Positions 1-6,721 of a DNA stretch of 40,094 bases are shown piece by piece. Position numbers and translations under genes: made by a program. Below the pieces are notes generated by a model that worked only from the letters and a program-made list of their open reading frames with translations, did no database searches and was not told the DNA's origin. Numbering within the stretch: position 1 is the first letter of the stretch; every line of letters starts with the position of its first letter. The DNA comes from a virus: positions 1 to 40,094 of the IMG/VR virus record IMGVR_UViG_3300044641_002097; one strand, written 5' to 3'.

Positions 1-65
1 CGGCATTAGAGTTGTTTATTTATCCAATCGTTAACAATGAGTTGCACCATTGCAAGTTCATCTTT
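1..65. repeat. Left copy of terminal direct repeat (circular junction)
   Basis: These 65 bases recur at 40030-40094 with five substitutions. The copy holds the 3' end of the neck-protein gene (stop at 6-8) and the start codon (4-6) of the tail-terminator gene that is written at 40035. The left copy keeps the longer, more plausible C-terminus, so it is probably the accurate version. Confidence 0.9.
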
Positions 66-440
66 TGTCAGGCTGTAAATGCGCCCGTACTTTTCCTGAA
101 CCCATCCCGCTTTATCTGCATTAAATGAGTTCTTAAATCCAAGTCCATAACTGATATTCCCTAGTGGAATCACACTCCAGTCGTTTTCCATTTGCCCTGT
201 CAGTGCTAGTATCACTTTAGGATTAGCGGTGCGGTTATACTTTCGCACCCTTACTTTAATGTAGTCGGGGCTATACTGCCCGATCTGTGTATTATTGGCG
301 TTCTTTCCTTCGATGTGAACCCTGTCACGTACTTCCCCTAACATGGTTTGTGCAATAGTTCGGCATAAGGTATCTAGGCTCTGCTGTGATACCATCTTGC
401 TTAACTTGCCTTGCAATGGATTGATTATCTCAATGCTCAT
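6..440 (-). CDS. Neck / tail-completion protein (phage virion morphogenesis-like)
   Basis: This 144-residue protein has the look of gp10-like or Mu gpG-like virion morphogenesis proteins. It has an N-terminal helix, a charged loop with RVRKYNR around residues 63-69, LALTGQMENDW near 78-88 (this family often has LxxTGxLxxS here), and GLGFKN further on. It lies between the predicted connector and tail-terminator genes, the usual place for a protein joining head and tail. Its TAA stop overlaps the ATG of the next gene by one base across the junction of the circular genome. The ATG start follows the connector gene by 37 bp. The functional call rests on position plus weak motif likeness. Confidence 0.55.
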   Translation of the reverse strand: MSIEIINPLQGKLSKMVSQQSLDTLCRTIAQTMLGEVRDRVHIEGKNANNTQIGQYSPDYIKVRVRKYNRTANPKVILALTGQMENDWSVIPLGNISYGLGFKNSFNADKAGWVQEKYGRIYSLTKDELAMVQLIVNDWINKQL

Positions 441-477
441 CGTTTGCCACCTTTACGGGGTTTCTTGCATCCGCACA

Positions 478-1497
478 TTAGTAGAATTGATTTGATGTCA
501 CCGCCATCACCGACCCTGAACACTCAATGCAACAATCGCAGTCAAGTTCCATGTTATCGCATATCTGTGAAAGTGACTTGTTATACTCTATAATGAACTC
601 ATCACGTAGCTTTGCAGCCGTCATTTTATCAATGGTGGTGTAGCTGTTTAGCTTGGTAGAATACATCTGCTCTGTGAGCAGTTCCACGCCTAAGCAGTAC
701 CAATAAGGTCGGGCAAAGATGTCCTTGTTCTGACATACCATACCATCCCATGCACACTGAACGCTGAATGTAGCAGATAACCCGTAGGTGTTGCCTGTGT
801 AGGTCAGATCATCGCTTGTAATGCCTGTGGTTTGCGAACTGTATGCGCCCCTAATTCGTGCCTGACAGCATCCCGTACCGATTAAATCAGCAGGGGTATC
901 CATGTCAAATACGGTAAGGGCTGATGAAGTAATACCACAAAACACCCGATTAGGAAGCGAATTGAATGACCCTGTTAGCTTGGTGTTAACCTGTACCACA
1001 TTCCATCCCGTTGTGAGCGTTACAGAGGTGGTGAATAGTGTTGCACCTGTAAGAGTGTCGAAGATCGCTACGGTCTTGGTTTCCCCTGCGTCGGACGCAT
1101 CTGCATAGAATTGCAGTGTTTGTATAGAGATATACGTAAGGGCTGATGGTATAAATTCCGTCACGGATGGGTCAACCAACTCAATGACGAAACCACTCAT
1201 GTTTGACGGTGCGGAGGCTGATGTGGATTCAATACCACGCCCCATATTTACCGCCTGATTGAGTGTGCTGATCTTATACTTAGACCCCATTGCATCACGT
1301 ACATCCACAGCGAAACGGGATTCAGCACGTGTCTGAATTGTATTCCACAACTCGGTAAACGTAGCTGATTCCTCATCGGTTAATGACGTGAGTTGACGTA
1401 GTGAAATACCTGTGAGGTCATTCACATATAATCCTGATGGTGGGGTGGTAGTATTTCCGCAGTACCGTAACCCGATGTAATCTCTTAAGCAGTTCAT
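478..1497 (-). CDS. Probable head-tail connector with inserted beta-sandwich domain
   Basis: This is the first gene after the major capsid gene, 339 residues. The first 90 or so residues (RDYIGLRYCG, then a helical stretch with TELWNTIQTRAESRF) resemble head-completion adaptors. Residues of about 95-200 are Thr/Val/Ser-rich alternating strands typical of a carbohydrate-binding or Ig-like beta-sandwich. The last 80 residues are helical again and end in a cysteine cluster (CDCCIEC). The picture is an adaptor interrupted by a display-type domain. Position supports a connector, but no family was recognised with certainty. It could also be a decoration or minor head protein. Confidence 0.5.
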   Translation of the reverse strand: MNCLRDYIGLRYCGNTTTPPSGLYVNDLTGISLRQLTSLTDEESATFTELWNTIQTRAESRFAVDVRDAMGSKYKISTLNQAVNMGRGIESTSASAPSNMSGFVIELVDPSVTEFIPSALTYISIQTLQFYADASDAGETKTVAIFDTLTGATLFTTSVTLTTGWNVVQVNTKLTGSFNSLPNRVFCGITSSALTVFDMDTPADLIGTGCCQARIRGAYSSQTTGITSDDLTYTGNTYGLSATFSVQCAWDGMVCQNKDIFARPYWYCLGVELLTEQMYSTKLNSYTTIDKMTAAKLRDEFIIEYNKSLSQICDNMELDCDCCIECSGSVMAVTSNQFY

Positions 1498-1510
1498 AGG
1501 ATGCGAATAA

Positions 1511-1537
1511 TGGAGGTGAGCATTACACCCACCTCCA
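1511..1537 (-). other. Stable hairpin between capsid and connector genes
   Basis: TGGAGGTG (1511-1518) and CACCTCCA (1530-1537) form a perfect 8-bp stem with an 11-nt loop in the 57-bp gap after the capsid stop. On the transcribed strand it is followed by TTATTCGC, not a good T-tract. A 3' stabiliser or partial terminator lowering expression after the capsid gene is more likely than full termination. Confidence 0.45.
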
Positions 1538-1554
1538 CGTTAAGAGTTTAAATC

Positions 1555-2700
1555 TTAGGTATTAGTCAGGGAGTAGCGCAGTGTTCCGTTGCTTCCTGCA
1601 AGTACATCAGCACCATCGTAAGCATCCGTAGGAGTTACGAAAAGATCATAGTACTTGTAGATACGTACAAGGTAACCACGTCCAGAGATCGTGTTCACGT
1701 TCTTGTAACCTGATGTGATGAAGTTTGCAACATCTTCAGGACAGTCAGCGTAACGAACCTGCATATCCCAACGGACATTGCCGAGCGTGTTACCTTCTGC
1801 CCAACACTGCATACGTGGGTCGATGATGGTAGAGAATGTGGAGTTACCACGTGTTCCTGCCCATGCACCTACGTTCTGCAAGTATTCAAGGTAGTGCGCT
1901 GAATCTTCACTGAACATACCTACGTTGGTAGAACCCCAAGTAGTACCTGCCAATCCTGATGCGTAGAAACGGAATGCGGCACTATCAAGTAATGCACGGT
2001 TATCCAACCCTACACCTGCTGACAGTCCACGCATACGGTACTGCATATCGTAAGCATCCATTAAGCCTCCGAGCGCACCAACGAAACGAGGTGTACCACA
2101 GAACTCATTGGCACGAGCATCAACCAACATCTTCAATACCCCTGCTGTGAGGTCGTTGAGGTTGCCGTCCTGCTCGATGTTTACTGCTACGGCTGATGCT
2201 GATCCTGTTGCTTTGTGCTTTCCGAATGTTGAAGCCATTGCAGTAGTCAGGACTGATTCCTGCTTCTGATAAAGGCTGTTCATCTGAAGCAGTACGAAGT
2301 CCAGTACCTGTGCCATTAACTGTGTTGGAGGTGCGCCAATCGCTACTGTGCGGGTTGCATCTTCGCAGTATTGACGCATTTGAGAATCAGGAATCCAAAT
2401 ACCAACCGATACGAAGTTATCTACGGTTGCTGATGTTTCCTTGAAGAGTGGTTGTACGTCCACAGCGCAGGTGTCAGTAGTAGAAACCTGTGCAATCGTT
2501 CCACGTGTGGCGTATTTGATATTAACTGCACGTGTTTGACCGCCTGTGAAACCTTCCTGAATAGGAGTGTATGCAATAGGCTGATCGAGCAGCATTTGTG
2601 TGAAACCTACTGGGGTGACTTTCTTTGCTGGGTAATTCATACCCGCAATGCTGTCTAAGTGAAGCAATATTGCTTCGCAGAATCCTTGTTGAGATGCCAT
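1555..2700 (-). CDS. Major capsid protein
   Basis: This 381-residue protein has the size and composition of an HK97-fold capsid protein: Ala/Gly/Thr-rich, no signal peptide and no membrane segment. It follows portal, MuF-like and scaffold genes in transcription order. It is the only gene in the late region with a dedicated strong promoter and a 110-nt structured 5' UTR, as expected of the most abundant virion protein. Stretches such as MRQYCED and the long helix around LMAQVLDFVLLQMNSLY fit the spine-helix region. The call is by context and composition, since no sequence match could be run. Confidence 0.7.
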   Translation of the reverse strand: MASQQGFCEAILLHLDSIAGMNYPAKKVTPVGFTQMLLDQPIAYTPIQEGFTGGQTRAVNIKYATRGTIAQVSTTDTCAVDVQPLFKETSATVDNFVSVGIWIPDSQMRQYCEDATRTVAIGAPPTQLMAQVLDFVLLQMNSLYQKQESVLTTAMASTFGKHKATGSASAVAVNIEQDGNLNDLTAGVLKMLVDARANEFCGTPRFVGALGGLMDAYDMQYRMRGLSAGVGLDNRALLDSAAFRFYASGLAGTTWGSTNVGMFSEDSAHYLEYLQNVGAWAGTRGNSTFSTIIDPRMQCWAEGNTLGNVRWDMQVRYADCPEDVANFITSGYKNVNTISGRGYLVRIYKYYDLFVTPTDAYDGADVLAGSNGTLRYSLTNT

Positions 2701-2738
2701 GATTAAGAGATGATTTAGAAATTAGATTCATCTAGTGT

Positions 2739-2770
2739 GGGTAAAGTACCCCTAATCTGTGGCTTTCGCC
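2739..2770 (-). promoter_or_regulatory. Structured 5' UTR of the capsid gene
   Basis: In the leader between promoter and ATG, GGC-GAAA-GCC (2761-2770) and GGGTA-CTT-TACCC (2739-2751) are consecutive short hairpins. A further TAGA/TCTA stem lies at 2723-2734 near the start codon. Such 5' hairpins often stabilise abundant phage mRNAs. No Shine-Dalgarno sequence precedes the ATG. Confidence 0.4.
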
Positions 2771-2816
2771 CAATGCCTGTGCTGATATTACAGCCTGTAC
2801 TCTGCCTTGAGTGAGG

Positions 2817-2846
2817 CAAATATAATAAGATTTTGTGAAAAACAAG
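2817..2846 (-). promoter_or_regulatory. Promoter of the capsid operon (Bacteroidota type)
   Basis: On the minus strand TATATTTG (2824-2817) matches the TAnnTTTG -7 element. CTTG (2846-2843) lies 18 nt upstream, in the -33 position. The predicted transcript starts near 2810 and gives a leader of about 110 nt before the capsid ATG. The GAGGCAAATATA context on the plus strand is identical to that of the helicase promoter at 33010. Confidence 0.75.
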
Positions 2847-2861
2847 TAAAATGTGTTAAAT

Positions 2862-2987
2862 TTAACCCATGATCGACATTCTATGGAATATCTGCAAGGC
2901 TTCGGTTACGGATTCACGGGCGTTGATGTGGTTACGTAGGGCGGGTATTGATTGCAGGAGGGTGATACCAAAACAAAGCCCCCGCAT
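2862..2987 (-). CDS. Possible 41-residue small ORF upstream of the capsid promoter
   Basis: The open frame runs from an ATG in the terminator loop (2987) to TAA (2864-2862) in a gap otherwise without genes. The peptide begins MRGLCFGITLLQSIPAL and continues with RNHINARESVTEALQIF, which looks protein-like. However, its start sits inside a terminator hairpin, it overlaps no neighbour, and the capsid promoter follows immediately. It may be a remnant or a chance frame. No function can be proposed. Confidence 0.25.
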   Translation of the reverse strand: MRGLCFGITLLQSIPALRNHINARESVTEALQIFHRMSIMG

Positions 2988-3006
2988 GAATCGCTCACAC
3001 GGGGGT
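2968..3006 (-). terminator. Rho-independent terminator of the glycosyltransferase/FkbM cassette
   Basis: CCCCCG (2979-2984) pairs with CGGGGG (3000-3005), extended by a G-T pair, around a 15-nt loop. On the minus strand the stem is followed by CTTTGTTTTGG. It lies 24 bp after the stop codon of the FkbM methyltransferase gene and closes the two-gene unit before the capsid promoter. Confidence 0.8.
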
Positions 3007-3029
3007 AACCAACCGTAACATACAATACT

Positions 3030-3611
3030 TTATATCTTCACCAACACCACATTCTCTCCGTTTTCATACACACACTGAAACCCATTTGCAAGCGCAAATA
3101 TTTCATCCTTTCGGTTGTCGTGTTCCACTACCCAAACTTTTACCTTTGGCATTAACGGGAATACCTTTAAGAATAACTCCGCACTCTGTCCTTCAATGTC
3201 AAGGGATACCATATCAAAATCAGTCCCGTAATGGGATAGGATGGTGTTGATATGCACGGGCATAACCGTAATAGCTTGGAAAGGTGTTTGCGCTTTCCAT
3301 TTCTCCACGTGTGAGATGTCAGTAGTTGCGGTGGCTTGGTCGTTATCGTAGAATGTAGTCATTCCGAAAACAGGCTCATGCGTTATACAGGCAAGGCATA
3401 GATGCACATTCTTTCCCTCTAAGTTACGCTGACAGGCAGTGAACATCTTCGGGGATGCTTCCACGTACACACCTTCCCATCCACGTTCTAACAGTGCGTA
3501 GGTGTTGCTGAATGTAATGCCGTCAAATGCTCCTAAGTCTAGGAACTTTCCCGTAACGCCTTCTAGGTGTTGCAGGATGTAGTGCTGTTCATCGTTTTGT
3601 GAGTATTTCAT
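3030..3611 (-). CDS. FkbM-family methyltransferase
   Basis: This 193-residue SAM-dependent O-methyltransferase of the FkbM type is expected to methylate a sugar or related small molecule. The SAM-binding glycine loop is LDLGAFDG (about residues 24-31) followed by an acidic end of strand 2 (VYVEASP). VSLDIEGQ further on matches the DIEG/DVEG signature of the family. It is translationally coupled to the glycosyltransferase upstream (TAATG overlap at 3611-3613), and both sit between scaffold and capsid genes with a promoter before and a terminator after. A role in methylating a sugar added by its partner is inferred. Confidence 0.8.
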   Translation of the reverse strand: MKYSQNDEQHYILQHLEGVTGKFLDLGAFDGITFSNTYALLERGWEGVYVEASPKMFTACQRNLEGKNVHLCLACITHEPVFGMTTFYDNDQATATTDISHVEKWKAQTPFQAITVMPVHINTILSHYGTDFDMVSLDIEGQSAELFLKVFPLMPKVKVWVVEHDNRKDEIFALANGFQCVYENGENVVLVKI

Positions 3612-4204
3612 TATTCAGGATTAGCTTCTGATACTTTTGAATCATATACGTAGGTCATCATTTCGTGATTGATATGATGTGCGTGCTTTGCTTTCTTATT
3701 TGCTTGTTCAGCCCATGCCCAATCTTCACCGTAGTTGCTGTCGGGGAATGTGCAATGCTGTACTACTTCACGCCTCCAAAAGCACACGTGCCAAGGGGGT
3801 CGGATTGCAATACCGTCCTTTACTAATTCGTCATTTGTCGGGTGTCCGTGCTGAAATTGCAGTGCGTATTCTTCACCGTTTAGAATGACTTTTTGATTGA
3901 AAGTGAAAACATCGGGGAGTGCATTAAGGTAACTTACGTATGATTGAACAAACCGTAAAATATACTGCTCATCAGGTTTATCATCATCATCTAAAAAGGT
4001 AATGTATTCCCCTTGAGCGATATTCATCAACGCTTGTCTTTTTGCTCCAATGCTTCGCCTTTTATTATCACAAAGTGAAAGGATTTCAATAGATAATACA
4101 TCCGAATGATTATGATGATTCTGCCTCTCCAATTCACGGATTAGCGGTATCAGATGCGATTCAAGTCGGGATGGGATGGATGGGATAAGGATGGATAGGA
4201 TCAT
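3611..4204 (-). CDS. Family 2 (GT-A) glycosyltransferase
   Basis: The 197-residue protein starts ILSILIPSIPSR, the typical first strand of GT2 enzymes. It carries the metal/nucleotide-binding LDDDD at residues 71-75 and a GEDW acceptor-base motif at 159-162. A longer frame reaches 4276, but that extension would pass through a terminator and the promoter, so the ATG at 4204 is preferred. It shares a TAATG junction with the FkbM methyltransferase. It is short for a GT2 enzyme but has the complete core. Substrates are unknown; a cell-surface or virion glycan is likely. Confidence 0.8.
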   Translation of the reverse strand: MILSILIPSIPSRLESHLIPLIRELERQNHHNHSDVLSIEILSLCDNKRRSIGAKRQALMNIAQGEYITFLDDDDKPDEQYILRFVQSYVSYLNALPDVFTFNQKVILNGEEYALQFQHGHPTNDELVKDGIAIRPPWHVCFWRREVVQHCTFPDSNYGEDWAWAEQANKKAKHAHHINHEMMTYVYDSKVSEANPE

Positions 4205-4222
4205 GATTTTGTATGTGAAGTG

Positions 4223-4254
4223 CAAACATAATAAAACCCCCTCACATAAGCAAG
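4223..4254 (-). promoter_or_regulatory. Promoter of the glycosyltransferase/FkbM cassette
   Basis: On the minus strand TATGTTTG (4230-4223) fits TAnnTTTG and CTTG (4254-4251) stands 20 nt upstream. The -33 part lies inside the stem of the scaffold terminator, so one 30-bp segment ends one transcript and starts the next. The leader before the ATG at 4204 would be only about 10-15 nt. Confidence 0.65.
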
Positions 4255-4258
4255 GGGG
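4231..4258 (-). terminator. Terminator after the scaffold gene
   Basis: CCCCCT (4237-4242) pairs with AGGGGG (4253-4258), 6 bp with a 10-nt loop. It is followed on the minus strand by TTTTATTATG. It lies 32 bp after the scaffold stop codon and overlaps the promoter of the next gene pair. Confidence 0.75.
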
Positions 4259-4290
4259 CTTCTCACATACTAACACTTCAATCCCTGTCT

Positions 4291-5160
4291 TTATTGTGAA
4301 CCTGCACGTAAATCATTCAGGGCTGATGATACCTGTAATTTAGCGGCGGGTGTCGTGATCTTTGTCGGTACGGGTGTCGGGGTAGGTGTTGGGCTTGGTG
4401 ATGGTGGTTGCTGACCTTTTACCTTAATCAGTTTATTCTCTGCCACCACTGAATCCGCAAAACTGTCAAACTCTACGGGCTTGTTGTCAATGGTGAAAGG
4501 TAGTGCGTCATCTGTGGAGGATACAAGGGATACTTTGCCATCAACAAATTTCATTTTCCCGCCCTTTTCAGCAAGTTTGCGCTCAAATAGTGTCCGTGCT
4601 GATGTTGCCTGTACGTCAACGGGAATGGTATCCATTGCGTAATCGTATTGCGTGAATTTGCTATTCACAAGGTGGTCACCAAACTTGCCCCGCCACTCAT
4701 TGTCAATCCGTGCTGTTTCCGCTTTTAGCTGATCTTTAGCGGAGGCAATTTCTGCATTGAGTTTGTTGATCTGCTCAACAAGGGTTTTCTTTTCACCGCC
4801 CACAGCAGTAGCCGCATCTTCCTTCGCTTTAGCAAGTGCTTTCGTGAATAGCTTAATGCGCTCAAAAGAGTTGGTTTCTGTTTTCAGCACCCCCTTTACG
4901 TCATCGGGCAGAGCGTATTCATCGGTCATGTCATTGATGATGGAATCCACAGAGCCGAGATGAACCCCTGCAAAGTGCTTTTTCAGTTCACCGTTGATCT
5001 TGGCTTCATTTACTGTGAGTAGCGAATTAAGTACAGCGGGTTTAAAATCATCGGGCAGTGTAATCTGTGACAATGCGGGGTTAGCCAACAAGTCCTTGAG
5101 TGGTGTCGTGTCGTATCCCGTGCGCTCGGCAAGGGCGTGAATCAATTCTCCTGCGTTCAT
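4291..5160 (-). CDS. Capsid scaffolding protein
   Basis: This 289-residue protein has a highly charged helical body with a coiled coil at roughly 100-155 (KALAKAKEDAA, EQINKLNAEIASAKDQLKAE). A Pro/Ser/Thr linker near 252-267 (PSPSPTPTPTPVPT) precedes a short C-terminal tail that could bind capsid protein. Size, composition and placement between MuF-like and capsid genes match scaffolding proteins of siphophages. No protease gene is evident nearby. It is followed by a terminator, so its expression is separated from the capsid gene. Confidence 0.75.
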   Translation of the reverse strand: MNAGELIHALAERTGYDTTPLKDLLANPALSQITLPDDFKPAVLNSLLTVNEAKINGELKKHFAGVHLGSVDSIINDMTDEYALPDDVKGVLKTETNSFERIKLFTKALAKAKEDAATAVGGEKKTLVEQINKLNAEIASAKDQLKAETARIDNEWRGKFGDHLVNSKFTQYDYAMDTIPVDVQATSARTLFERKLAEKGGKMKFVDGKVSLVSSTDDALPFTIDNKPVEFDSFADSVVAENKLIKVKGQQPPSPSPTPTPTPVPTKITTPAAKLQVSSALNDLRAGSQ

Positions 5161-5178
5161 GTGGTTTTGTTTTTGGTG

Positions 5179-5364
5179 TTACTTTTTGGGTGTAATGACT
5201 TTTACCTTTGGTGCTTTTGGTGTTTCTCCCTGTGGAAGAATTACGCACTTAGCTGATATGCCTCTTTTAACAAGCATATCCTCAACCTCCTGTTGATTGG
5301 TTTCGGGTGAATCAAACCAGTGCTGACCGTCCCGCCATACACTGATGAATTTTTGTTGTTCCAT
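5179..5364 (-). CDS. Small protein of unknown function, between membrane protein and scaffold
   Basis: The 61-residue protein begins MEQQKFISVWRDGQHWFDS and ends in a Lys/Pro/Val-rich tail (KAPKVKVITPKK). The frame can be extended to a TTG at 5376, but the ATG at 5364 is preferred. It probably belongs to the portal-scaffold transcription unit. No family was recognised. Confidence 0.65.
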   Translation of the reverse strand: MEQQKFISVWRDGQHWFDSPETNQQEVEDMLVKRGISAKCVILPQGETPKAPKVKVITPKK

Positions 5365-5376
5365 GTTTAGGTGCAA

Positions 5377-5760
5377 TTATTTTATTTGAAGTGTCTTCAT
5401 AATATAATCTAATGCCCAAAATTCAGGATTAAAAAATCCTGCTAGTATACTACTAAACGAACAGAAGCAAATCATCATAAGCAATCCCCATCCAACAGTT
5501 ACCAAAATCATTGGCACAGCGGCTTGAGGATCGTATTTTTCATAATAACTTTTCCAATAGTCTTGGTTTTTGGGTTGTTCCATTAACTTTCTATGTATTT
5601 TATACAAACCCCATCCAACAAAAAATATGAATATTATTTGAATCAATTCAATAGTTGCAGATATTGGGGCTTGTTTAATCAGAATACTCCACAAATATTC
5701 AGAAGTAGTTCCGAGTTTGTTTGCTAATTGCTCAAGAAGTTTTTGTGTTTGCTCGTTCAT
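5377..5760 (-). CDS. Two-TM phage membrane protein
   Basis: The 127-residue protein begins MNEQTQKLLEQLANKLGTTS and then YLWSILIKQAPI, an amphipathic head seen in small membrane proteins of many phages. Two transmembrane segments follow (about residues 37-55, IELIQIIFIFFVGWGLY, and 85-110, MILVTVGWGLLMMICF), separated by a charged loop. It sits among head genes and not in the lysis region. Holin-like activity is possible but not supported by position. The gene is clearly more AT-rich than its neighbours. Confidence 0.7.
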   Translation of the reverse strand: MNEQTQKLLEQLANKLGTTSEYLWSILIKQAPISATIELIQIIFIFFVGWGLYKIHRKLMEQPKNQDYWKSYYEKYDPQAAVPMILVTVGWGLLMMICFCSFSSILAGFFNPEFWALDYIMKTLQIK

Positions 5761-5785
5761 TGTTTTCAGTTTTTAGTTGTATGTG

Positions 5786-5812
5786 CAAATATATGAATTA
5801 TTCTACTCCAAA
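5786..5812 (-). promoter_or_regulatory. Possible promoter before the small membrane protein gene
   Basis: TATATTTG (5793-5786) on the minus strand lies 25 bp before the ATG at 5760, in the 37-bp gap after the MuF-like gene. A TTTG (5812-5809) upstream is only 15 nt away, shorter than usual, so the site is weaker than the others. Confidence 0.45.
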
Positions 5813-6721
5813 CTGTTGCCGTAATTCTTTCGGGACTACGGCTGTGGCTACCCCGTAGATCTGATGGTTGCACTGAAAGCCCCCTGCATTCACGTAGAAA
5901 TTAGCCACGTTCGTACCCTTCATCATTCCGCTTGGTAGTCCTGTCTTTTTATTTATGTGTATCTGTTCCCCGCATATGCGCCCCTCTAATAGTTCAGGAA
6001 TCTGTGAAGTGTGAAAGTACTTCATGCACCCCGATTTAGCCTCAATCATCTTCACACAAAATTCACGGGAAGTCTCCTTTAACGACCCCGAATAACGCCA
6101 AAACACGAAGCCGAGATCATCGCTGATGACCTTGTTGTAGTTTCGGCTGTATTGGTTCAGGGCATCTGTGGTTATCTGTTTAGCGTACTTTACTAACCTC
6201 CCTTCGGTTTCTCCCTCATTCATTAGGTACGCTCTGATTTCTTCCGTGAACTGCGATACCTTGCCTCCTGTGGTGATGTTCTTGGTTAGAATATCCCTGA
6301 CAGGGTTAATGACGTTCACCTCAATTCCTGCCCGTCCTAAACTTTCGATCGTGATGTCTATGCTTTGCTTTTGCAGTTCAGCAAGTACAGCGGGGACGGT
6401 GAAATCATTTACCGTTGTGGCAAAGTAGGCGTTTTGTAGTTTGGTAATATCATCGTAGGTGCTGACTAGTTTCTTTAATTCCCGTTCGTACTTGCCATCT
6501 ATCATCACTTCTAGTAGCCGTTGTTTGATCTTGGCTATTAGTCGGATATTGGATGCGGATACTTTAATCGTGCCGTCCTTGTATTTCTCCAGTTGGGAAG
6601 TTAATTCCAACACCTCCGCATAGGCTTGTTTCTGAACCGAAGGCATAGAGGCAGTAAACCCATTGATTCGTTTCTCAATGAGTGATTCTAATTCCTCTAT
6701 GATCTTATCGCCTTGTGGCAT
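5798..6721 (-). CDS. MuF-like head morphogenesis / minor capsid protein
   Basis: This 307-residue protein directly follows the portal gene with a TAATG overlap, the normal place for SPP1 gp7/Mu gpF-type proteins that ride with the portal into the procapsid. The N-terminal two thirds are helical (LESLIEKRINGF, LELTSQLEKY). The C-terminal third has conserved-looking Cys/His positions: EFCVKMI, GCMKYFHT, GRICGEQ and GGFQCNHQ, which resembles the GC/H-containing MuF core. The enzymatic part of larger MuF fusions is absent. Its role would be in head assembly or DNA exit. Confidence 0.7.
   Translation of the reverse strand: MPQGDKIIEELESLIEKRINGFTASMPSVQKQAYAEVLELTSQLEKYKDGTIKVSASNIRLIAKIKQRLLEVMIDGKYERELKKLVSTYDDITKLQNAYFATTVNDFTVPAVLAELQKQSIDITIESLGRAGIEVNVINPVRDILTKNITTGGKVSQFTEEIRAYLMNEGETEGRLVKYAKQITTDALNQYSRNYNKVISDDLGFVFWRYSGSLKETSREFCVKMIEAKSGCMKYFHTSQIPELLEGRICGEQIHINKKTGLPSGMMKGTNVANFYVNAGGFQCNHQIYGVATAVVPKELRQQFGVE

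Noticed and set aside
4205-4276. 24-codon N-terminal extension of the glycosyltransferase
   Set aside because: It would run through the scaffold terminator and promoter, and the family's first strand begins at the ATG at 4204.
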